Below are positions 57,568-64,000 of a DNA stretch of 64,000 bases, piece by piece (the first letter of the stretch is position 1; each line of letters opens with the position of its first letter). The DNA comes from an uncultured Clostridia bacterium (GTDB lineage Bacteria > Bacillota > Clostridia > Christensenellales > Borkfalkiaceae). The position numbers and the translations under genes are program-made. The DNA lies in assembly GCA_944327465.1 (NCBI GenBank), contig CALVHH010000007.1, positions 1 to 64,000 of the forward strand, given 5' to 3'. The notes under the pieces were generated by a model. The model saw only the letters and a list, made by a program, of their open reading frames with translations. It was not told the origin of the DNA and ran no database searches.

Positions 57568-60003
57568 TCAGTACATAGGAATGTAAGAAACTGAAGCAGA
57601 AATCGTCATAGTGATGAATATCGTGCAGCACACTATGGCGCCAAGCCATACATTGCCCGTTATCTTGTAGAACAGCCTGTTGAAAATGGGAAGAATAAAC
57701 ATCATCACGACGAGGCCGAATACCATGTTTACGTACAGCCATACTTCGGTTCCGTTGCCATAGTAGCCGTAGTAGGGCGAACCGGTGGTAAAGTAGCAGA
57801 CGTAATTGATGAGCAGTATGAACGCCAGACCCACACTGTTGGCGAGGGCGCCGACGAGCAGGACCTTCCATTCGCTCCACCCCTCCCTGCCTATGCTGCA
57901 GTTAACGCGTATGGAGTTGGAGATATAGAACAGAAAAATTATGGGAATATACTCGATGGCGGTGACGAACATCCTTGCGTTGAGCGGAGCCGCCGATATG
58001 AGCATGAACCTGAAATCCTGGTGGAAAATCCAATAGCTGAGCTGTACCATGAAGTAGAACACACCGTATAAAAGCACGGCGAGGAGCAGCATTTTGAGCA
58101 CGTTGACGATTACAGCCGCCGCGTTTTTGCCGCCCATCTTTATGGGTCTGAACTTGTTCCAGTCATAGACCGGCTGTGTGCCCTTGGCTTTGGCATATAT
58201 GCACTCGTACGCGTTCTCCAACAGCGTCGTAGCAAAGAAGAGCACGAGACCTATCGCGCCGTTTATGGCAGCCCACAACAGTATCGCGTTGACCATTCTT
58301 GCCGGGAACACATAGGTGTACACGCTCGAAGAATTGCCGACAGGAAATATTTCGATGGACAAGTTTGCCAGAGGGATATAGTCGAGGCAGGCGATTATTG
58401 CCGTGAGTATCATTGTCGACCAAAAGATTATGTTATGGGCGACCGTCTTTCGGCTGTGCTGTTTTGCTGCGAGCGAAGCGGCTGAAGCGCTCTTCATTGC
58501 GGAAGCTTCCTCAGCAGCGCCGTCGCACACGACGCCTGCGGGCTGAGGCTGCGCAACGCCATGCGATTGTTCATCGCGCGTGTTCTTTTCGTTATCCCTC
58601 TTGATCGCGGCAAAGAAGGGTATCTTCATTAATACTGCGCACAGAGAGATAATAAACGTAAACGCCGCAGCAAGGGCAAGACCGTTTGAAAGCTCCTTGC
58701 CGAACCATATCTGACTGCTGCCGTCCACATCCGAATTCATGCCGAGGGCTTCATCGAAGAAGTTGACGGTATTGGCAATGGACGTCAGATCATACATTTC
58801 GAAGCAGTGATTTATGTTTTCGCGGTGGACTATACGGTATGTGCCGTCCGACATATCGCCATAACCGTAGTCATATGAAACAGTATTCCAATTATTTTCC
58901 GCGCCGCCGACTTCGTTGATGAAGCGCAGGGCTATCACCTCGAACGAGGTCGTATCAGTCTGGTAGCGGAACGCGCCTTCGTCGTAATAGGCATAGGAGA
59001 TCGCCGCGTTGCAGTTGAGGTTTTTATATTTATTTGCCGAAGAGGTCTTTATATAGCCGGAGATATATACCGCCTTTATTATGCTCTCTTCATAGCTGTC
59101 GCCTGCCATATCGGCGGCGAGGGTGCACACGTTTCCGCCGCCGGCGGAGTGACCCACAGCGCCGAAGCGCGACCTGTCGCAGAAACGGAAGTCGTCGGTA
59201 TTGTTATAGACGTACTGCACGAGATATTCCACACCGTTTGCGCCCGAAGTGGAAGTTTCGGTAGTGCCGCCCTGACCGCCCGGGTCGATGCAGAACACCA
59301 CCGCGCCGCGGCGGGAGAGCTCTATACAGTACTGCGCCATGGTGGCCTTTGTGCGCGTGAAGCCGGGAAGGACAAACACGGTAGGCGCGGGAGATTGCTC
59401 GGTGGCTGTCTCGGGCACATACATCGTGACGGCATAGGTCGAACCCTCGTTTTCGATGACGTACTTTTCGCCGTTGATTTTGCCGCCGTTATAGGCGAGG
59501 GTCATATCGCGGGTGAGGGTGAAATCCGACACGTCAACCGTGAAGCCCGAAGTTTCGAACGCCATACCCGAAAGACCGAGGATAAATATGAGCACGAAGG
59601 AAATACACATTGTTATGAACGCACGGGTCCTGTAGAACGCCTTCTTGGGGGCAGGTTCGGGCTGCTCCCCAGAAACATTGCGGCGGACTGCGACGAGCTC
59701 GTCCTCCCTTGTGCGGCAGTAAGCGACTATGTTGATTATGAATGCAGGCAGACAGACGAGACTGAGCACCCAGCAAATTATAAACCGAATGTTCTGCTCT
59801 TTTGAGAACTTTACATCCTCAAGCTTGTCTGCAAGGGACGAGAGGGCAAAGCCGTCGTAGAGGCTGACCAGCCCGAAGGCGAGGAATAGCCAATAGATAT
59901 AATTTGAAAGGCCGAACGCACAGCCTGCCGCAATTATCCACAGCGCGGCGGACACATACAGGCATATGCTTGAAGCTTTTATGAGTTTTTGCTTGAGATA
60001 CAT
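57568..60003 (-). CDS. Polytopic membrane protein with extracytoplasmic alpha/beta-hydrolase domain
   Basis: The 811-aa product has three N-terminal membrane helices, then (~150-455) a serine-hydrolase domain: VFVLPGFTRTKATMAQYCIE, VVFCIDPGGQGG, the nucleophile elbow GHSAGGGNVC and a late His in VHRENINHCFEMY. At least eight further membrane helices follow to the C-terminus. A hydrolase embedded between membrane domains suggests action on lipids or surface polymers at the membrane face. AAGGAGG precedes the ATG. It is the last gene of a three-gene operon with two lipoproteins. No precise family is recognised. Confidence 0.78.
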   Translation of the reverse strand: MYLKQKLIKASSICLYVSAALWIIAAGCAFGLSNYIYWLFLAFGLVSLYDGFALSSLADKLEDVKFSKEQNIRFIICWVLSLVCLPAFIINIVAYCRTREDELVAVRRNVSGEQPEPAPKKAFYRTRAFITMCISFVLIFILGLSGMAFETSGFTVDVSDFTLTRDMTLAYNGGKINGEKYVIENEGSTYAVTMYVPETATEQSPAPTVFVLPGFTRTKATMAQYCIELSRRGAVVFCIDPGGQGGTTETSTSGANGVEYLVQYVYNNTDDFRFCDRSRFGAVGHSAGGGNVCTLAADMAGDSYEESIIKAVYISGYIKTSSANKYKNLNCNAAISYAYYDEGAFRYQTDTTSFEVIALRFINEVGGAENNWNTVSYDYGYGDMSDGTYRIVHRENINHCFEMYDLTSIANTVNFFDEALGMNSDVDGSSQIWFGKELSNGLALAAAFTFIISLCAVLMKIPFFAAIKRDNEKNTRDEQSHGVAQPQPAGVVCDGAAEEASAMKSASAASLAAKQHSRKTVAHNIIFWSTMILTAIIACLDYIPLANLSIEIFPVGNSSSVYTYVFPARMVNAILLWAAINGAIGLVLFFATTLLENAYECIYAKAKGTQPVYDWNKFRPIKMGGKNAAAVIVNVLKMLLLAVLLYGVFYFMVQLSYWIFHQDFRFMLISAAPLNARMFVTAIEYIPIIFLFYISNSIRVNCSIGREGWSEWKVLLVGALANSVGLAFILLINYVCYFTTGSPYYGYYGNGTEVWLYVNMVFGLVVMMFILPIFNRLFYKITGNVWLGAIVCCTIFITMTISASVSYIPMY

Positions 60004-60020
60004 TTCATTGCCTCCTTATC

Positions 60021-62018
60021 TTACGCAGCAAGCGCCGCTTCCTGCGCAGCCGTAAACAGCGCACGGGCGTCATCCGTCTTTAACCAGTCGAACACGGCGA
60101 GGGTGAGAGCGTCGTCATCGAGAAGATGTATGCGGCGGTCGGTCTTTTCACCCATGGGGACGTCGTCCTGCTGCTCTATCAGACCTTCGGGCGAGAAAGC
60201 CTTCATGCCTATCATAAGGTCAACATCGCCGTCGGCTGCTACGGCAGCCTCAACTTCCGCCACTTTGCCGTCGTAGCCGCGCACGACTACTTCGAGGTTT
60301 TCGGTCGTATATCCGAGGGTGGCGAGATATTCATTTAGCCCCGCGGTGAAATTATCGATTATGGATTGGTCGAGCCCTGAAGTGCCCGACTTTGCATACC
60401 AACCGATGACGAGCTTTGTCTGGGCTTCGGGCGTTAGCAGCAGCGCGCGGGCGTCGTCCGTCTTGAGCCATTCATAGACGAGCTTTGAAACTTCGCCGTC
60501 GTCAAGAAGGTGTATACGGCGGTCGGTCTTTTCGCCCATGGGGACGTCGTCCTGCTGCTCTATCAGACCTTCGGGCGAGAAAGCCTTCATGCCTATCATC
60601 AGATCGACGTCGCCGTCGGATGCGACGGCGGACTCAACTTCCGCCACTTTGCCGTCGTAGCCGCGCACTATCACATCGCATTCGGTGCCGCTGCTTTCAA
60701 GGTACTCTTTCAGCCCCCTTGTGAATACGCTGACAATAGTTTGGTCGAGACCGGAGGTCTCAGACTTTGCGTACCAGCCGATAACGAGCTGCGACTGGGG
60801 TTCGGGCTGAGGGTCGGGGTCGACGGGCGTTTCCGGAATTTCGGGCAGGGTGACATCCGAATAGGTATCGAATATCCATGTATATACCAGCTTGCTGAGC
60901 TCGGTATTGGTGAGCAGCGCGGCATACCTCTCCGCGGTGCCTATGCTGACGCCGCCCACATTCATGATGTAGTCGGTGCCCTCGGTCATGCCGCCCGTGG
61001 TATCTATGTTGCTCGACCAGCCGACCATTATGTCGACGTCGCCCGTTTGAAGAATGGACGCGCACGAATCGCCTACGGCGCCCGAATATGCGCGCACCAC
61101 TATCTGCATGTCGGAAGGATTATAGCCCTGCGTGGACAGATAGGCGTTGAGTTCGGCGGTAAAGGAGTCCATTATTTCCTGCGTGAGCCCGGAATCGGTG
61201 GAATCGGTATGCCTGTTGTACCAAGCTATTACGAGGTCCGCTTCGGTTGCAGGTTCGGGGTCTTCGGGAAGCCCCGTCTCTGAATATTCTTCGAATATCC
61301 ACTCATACACGAGGTTGCAAAGCTCGGTATCGGTCAGCCTTGCGGCATATCTCTCCTTGGCGCCGATGGTGATCCCGCCGTTATTTTCTATGAAGTCCTC
61401 GCCCTCGACAAGTCCGCCCGTGTTGGTGATGTTGCTTGTCGACGACCAGCCGACCATTATGTCGACGTCGCTGTCCTTCATAATCTCCGAGCAGGTCGTG
61501 CCGACGTCGCCGGAGTAGCCGCGGATGACGATATCCATGCTCTCGGGAGAGTAGCCCTGCGAAGTAAGATATGCGTACAGCTGCGTCTTAAAGGAATCCA
61601 TATAGGACTGGTTGAGTCCCGAAGTGGTCTCCTTGTCGTACCACGCTATTACGAGGTCGCGCTCGGGTATGGGCGCGTATGCCGCGTACAGCGTTATGCT
61701 TAAGCTGTCGCCGACGACAAAGTCCTTGATATCGTCGTAGCGGATGAGCCCCGTGTTTTCGGTGAGGTAATAATCGCCGTCCTCTTCCGTCCAGTCCTCG
61801 AGAACGGACCAGCCCCTGAACATCAGGTCATCTTTCTCCATTTCGGGCACGACGGCGTTGTTGAACTGGTTGACGGTATAAGTACCGACGTATTCGCCGT
61901 CATTTTCAAGAATGACCTGCACGTCGCGCTCAAGCCCCTTGACCGCCGCACAGCCCGAAAGCACAGCCAAACAGGTCATCATGGCGATGAGCGCCGCAAT
62001 TAAGTATTTCTTCATCAT
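60021..62018 (-). CDS. Lipoprotein with four tandem binding-protein-like repeats
   Basis: The ~665-aa product has a lipobox signal (VLSGC), an InlB-like module (~30-115) and four repeats of ~120-150 residues, each opening [AIL]VI[AG]WYxK-x-SGL and containing a GDVD[IL]M[VI]G motif. The first two also carry TGG..EG.D.I and ERYAARLTDTEL-type parts and end VYEWIF; the last two are shorter and nearly identical to each other (384-bp period, around 60.12-60.30 and 60.50-60.68 kb), a recent duplication or gene conversion. Each repeat looks like a solute-binding half or whole domain. AGGAG supports the start at 62018. It lies in an operon between an SGNH lipoprotein and a membrane hydrolase. Confidence 0.8.
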   Translation of the reverse strand: MMKKYLIAALIAMMTCLAVLSGCAAVKGLERDVQVILENDGEYVGTYTVNQFNNAVVPEMEKDDLMFRGWSVLEDWTEEDGDYYLTENTGLIRYDDIKDFVVGDSLSITLYAAYAPIPERDLVIAWYDKETTSGLNQSYMDSFKTQLYAYLTSQGYSPESMDIVIRGYSGDVGTTCSEIMKDSDVDIMVGWSSTSNITNTGGLVEGEDFIENNGGITIGAKERYAARLTDTELCNLVYEWIFEEYSETGLPEDPEPATEADLVIAWYNRHTDSTDSGLTQEIMDSFTAELNAYLSTQGYNPSDMQIVVRAYSGAVGDSCASILQTGDVDIMVGWSSNIDTTGGMTEGTDYIMNVGGVSIGTAERYAALLTNTELSKLVYTWIFDTYSDVTLPEIPETPVDPDPQPEPQSQLVIGWYAKSETSGLDQTIVSVFTRGLKEYLESSGTECDVIVRGYDGKVAEVESAVASDGDVDLMIGMKAFSPEGLIEQQDDVPMGEKTDRRIHLLDDGEVSKLVYEWLKTDDARALLLTPEAQTKLVIGWYAKSGTSGLDQSIIDNFTAGLNEYLATLGYTTENLEVVVRGYDGKVAEVEAAVAADGDVDLMIGMKAFSPEGLIEQQDDVPMGEKTDRRIHLLDDDALTLAVFDWLKTDDARALFTAAQEAALAA

Positions 62019-62051
62019 CTTTCTCCTGTTATTTTTAATAAAGCGCATATA

Positions 62052-63218
62052 TTACGCTACGAATACAATATTATAAGCCGCCTGCTGCAAAATATCGGCA
62101 ACCGAGCCGTCCAATCCGTCCTCAAAGGTGCTTTCGCGAGGGTCGCAGCCCGTTATCGCAGCCGCGTGCACACAGGCAGCGAGGTAAGAACCTTCGTACG
62201 ACGGGTGATGCAGATCGGCATCGTACAAGTCTATCTGCGGATAGTTGTCGTATACATAGGTGAACGCCTCGCCAACAGAGGATACCGAAGCGCCTATCTC
62301 CTCGGCGGCGTTCCGATATGCCGTGCGCAGAGCCGCCTCCATATCGGCGATCGTGGTATATTTGCTGTTCAGCCCCGAAGGAAATCCCCATGTAGCGTAC
62401 AAATATACGCTGCAATCGGTCTGGTATTCGTCTATCTTGTCCTTCAGGGCGGAAGCTCCCGAAAGGAATCTGTTGTAATTATCTATTGGCAATGTACTCT
62501 GCTCCTGCAAAACGACGGCGTCGTACTCCCCGGTGCTCAGCTTTTGCTCGACCATGGCGCCATATTCGTCGCCGGCATCGGCAAACTTTGCAAGCGTCCA
62601 GCTGCCGCAGGTGACCGAGTCGACCTCCACCACCGCCCCTGCGCCGTTGGCAACTGAGGCAAAGAGGGACGGAAGGTCGTTATAATAGGTAAAACTGTTG
62701 CCGATAAAAAGTACCCGCAATGTCTGCCAGACGGCGGGAACGCCGCCGAGCATGTGCCAATAATCGCCGACGGACGACGGCAGGTTTTGGGAATAGGTAT
62801 AAACCGTACCGCCTTTGCTTGCCACAGCGCCGTAGGAGCAGACCATTATGTTCGGATTGAACGCTTCGCTGCCTATGGCAGTCACGCTGTCGGGCAGGAT
62901 TATATAGTCGACGTATGAACAGCCCGAAAACGTGTAGTCGCCAACGTAGGTTATGCCGTCGTCCAGCACTATCTCTGTCACTCTGCCCGCCCTTCCGTAC
63001 CACGGGGTCTCGCTTTCCGACCGATAGTCCGGCATTGCGCCGCTGCCCTTCACCGTCAGAAAATAGCCGTGATTGCCGTCGTCGGAAAATTCGGCAGATA
63101 TCGTCTCGGTCAACTGCCACGAGTCAGCCTGTTCGCCTTCCGAGCAGCCGTAAAGCGCCCAAGATCCGCACACGGCAGCTATTATTGTGGTTAAAATTAT
63201 CAAAACTCTCTTTATCAT
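62052..63218 (-). CDS. Lipoprotein with BspA-like repeat and SGNH-hydrolase (DUF4886-like) domain
   Basis: The 388-aa product has a signal peptide ending LYGC (lipobox). Residues ~30-130 include a BspA-type leucine-rich repeat (VTEIVLDDGITYVGDYTFSG, YIILPDSVTAIGSEAF). From ~165 an SGNH-type hydrolase follows: VLFIGNSFTYYNDLPSLF (GNS block with the likely nucleophile), VVLQEQSTLPI, and DADLHHPSYEGSYLAA with the Asp-x-x-His pair. It may deacetylate or de-esterify a surface glycan. It is the first gene of the three-gene operon; GAGG precedes the ATG. Confidence 0.85.
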   Translation of the reverse strand: MIKRVLIILTTIIAAVCGSWALYGCSEGEQADSWQLTETISAEFSDDGNHGYFLTVKGSGAMPDYRSESETPWYGRAGRVTEIVLDDGITYVGDYTFSGCSYVDYIILPDSVTAIGSEAFNPNIMVCSYGAVASKGGTVYTYSQNLPSSVGDYWHMLGGVPAVWQTLRVLFIGNSFTYYNDLPSLFASVANGAGAVVEVDSVTCGSWTLAKFADAGDEYGAMVEQKLSTGEYDAVVLQEQSTLPIDNYNRFLSGASALKDKIDEYQTDCSVYLYATWGFPSGLNSKYTTIADMEAALRTAYRNAAEEIGASVSSVGEAFTYVYDNYPQIDLYDADLHHPSYEGSYLAACVHAAAITGCDPRESTFEDGLDGSVADILQQAAYNIVFVA

Positions 63219-63248
63219 ATTGCCTCGCGTATGCAGTTAAGATTTATT

Positions 63249-63281
63249 GCATGGGCAAGCGGATGCTTGCCCATGCTGTTT
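63249..63281 (-). terminator. Hairpin between malic enzyme and the surface operon
   Basis: GCATGGGCAAGC/GCTTGCCCATGC with loop GGAT. The T run is better on the plus strand (TGTTTTTAT) than on the minus strand, so it may only partly stop transcription from the malic enzyme gene. Confidence 0.55.
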
Positions 63282-63305
63282 TTATCGGGGATCAGATAAA
63301 AAATT

Positions 63306-64000
63306 TTATTCCTCTATCTTTGAAGCGCCTGTCTTGATTGCCGCCTCCGCCACCGCCGCGGCAACCGCCTCGTGAGCGGCCCTGTTCCACGCCTCGGGAA
63401 GAATATTTTCGCACGAAAGTTTATCTTCGGGCACGCAGTCGGCTATGGCACGCGAAGCCGCGAGCATCATCTCCGTATTGACGGTGCGGGCGCGCACGTC
63501 GAGAGCGCCGCGGAACAGACCGGGGAAGACGAGCACGTTGTTTATCTGATTGGGATACTGCGAAGAGCCGGTGCCGATTATGTAGGCGCCCGCTTCCTTT
63601 GCAAGCGCGGGGTCGATTTCGGGCACCGGATTTGCCAGCGTAAAGAGCACCGATTTTTCCGCCATAGACGCCACCATCTCCCCTGTGATGCAGTTAGGGC
63701 CCGAAACGCCTATCAGCACGTCGGCGCCCTTCATGGCATCGGCGAGCTTGCCCTTCTCATGCTGCAGATTGGTCACCTTGGCTATCTCCTTCTGCGCGGG
63801 ATTGAGGCTTTCGTCGCCCTCGCACAGTATGCCGTTCAGACCGCACATGGTTATGTTTTTTACGCCGTACGCGAACAGAAATTTTGCAATGGCTATACCT
63901 GCGGCGCCGGGACCGTTGATGACCACTTTTATATCTTCTTCATGCTTGCCCGCGAGCTTTAATGCGTTGCGCAGAGCTGCCGCCGTGACGATGGCAGTGC
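63306..64000 (-). CDS. NAD(P)-dependent malic enzyme, C-terminal part
   Basis: The frame is open to the window edge, so the 5' end is missing. The visible ~230 residues are the NAD(P)-binding domain of malic enzyme: VVINGPGAAGIAIAKFLFAY, NITMCGLNGILCEG, DVLIGVSGPNCITGEMV, LFTLANPVPEIDPALAKEAG, IIGTGSSQYPNQINNVLVFP and GLFRGALDVRAR. It decarboxylates malate to pyruvate. An internal GTG at 63926 could look like a start, but coding continues upstream (TAAALRNALKLAGKHEEDIK). Confidence 0.92.
   Translation of the reverse strand, partial: TAIVTAAALRNALKLAGKHEEDIKVVINGPGAAGIAIAKFLFAYGVKNITMCGLNGILCEGDESLNPAQKEIAKVTNLQHEKGKLADAMKGADVLIGVSGPNCITGEMVASMAEKSVLFTLANPVPEIDPALAKEAGAYIIGTGSSQYPNQINNVLVFPGLFRGALDVRARTVNTEMMLAASRAIADCVPEDKLSCENILPEAWNRAAHEAVAAAVAEAAIKTGASKIEE

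Overview
The window reads as a Gram-positive, spore-forming anaerobe of the class Clostridia with roughly 50-55% GC. Evidence includes a complete S10-spc-alpha ribosomal operon with a Clostridia-type KOW protein between map and infA, zinc-ribbon S14 and S4, a NiaR-controlled nadB-nadC cluster, Rex, anaerobic ribonucleotide reductase (nrdD/nrdG) with NrdR boxes, lipobox lipoproteins, a SpoIIQ-like M23 protein and a BclA-like collagen protein. The many lipoproteins with InlB-type repeats would suit an uncultured gut lineage (perhaps Christensenellales), but that placement is only an impression.

Layout. 1-1080: end of a MobV-type mobilisation gene and remnant DNA abutting the 3' end of a tRNA-Gln gene. 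1-7 kb: NAD synthesis operon nadB-nadC-niaR, an orphan gene divergent from a Myb-like RsfA-type gene, and a cyclophilin-type lipoprotein. 7.3-8.5 kb: rplJ-rplL with an L10 leader and attenuator. 8.5-13.2 kb: a leaderless HNH gene, an SPFH/DUF6440/Arc-like trio, a CoA-disulfide reductase-rhodanese fusion, a candidate sRNA and a double-XRE regulator. 13.3-29.9 kb: about 30 translation genes, all on the minus strand, from rpsJ down to rplQ. They have an attenuated S10 leader, an internal promoter with a long leader before rpsM, and three unusually long internal spacers. 30-35 kb: dispersed repeats, hsp20, two COG0523 GTPases (one His-rich, one fused to a DUF1980-like domain), a possible YwmB and a SpoIIQ-like protein.

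35.4-36.5 kb is the most unusual locus. One strong promoter, a 5' hairpin and a terminator enclose six consecutive 30-37 residue ORFs, each with its own Shine-Dalgarno site. They form two paralogous families plus one singleton, all sharing a similar N-terminus, with no processing enzyme or transporter next to them.

36.5-47.9 kb: housekeeping genes (membrane-anchored XRE regulator, two DegV proteins, YbaK, LUD, a sodium symporter-like protein, ROK kinase-rex, nrdG-dut, nrdD). nrdD has two promoters, each with a pair of NrdR-like boxes. 47.9-54.7 kb: a collagen-like surface protein, CorA, FmdB, a DUF2188 membrane protein, leaderless dGTPase and an InlB-repeat lipoprotein. 55-57.5 kb: an AT-richer remnant of an integrative element (two XRE regulators, one with an in-frame stop, an excisionase-like HTH and a KTR protein). 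57.5-63.2 kb: a three-gene surface operon (SGNH-hydrolase lipoprotein, a lipoprotein with four binding-protein-like repeats, a membrane alpha/beta hydrolase). The window ends inside a malic enzyme gene.

Several genes start 5-6 nt after a TATAAT box with no Shine-Dalgarno site, which suggests regular use of leaderless mRNAs. All motif and promoter calls were made by eye; no database search was run.
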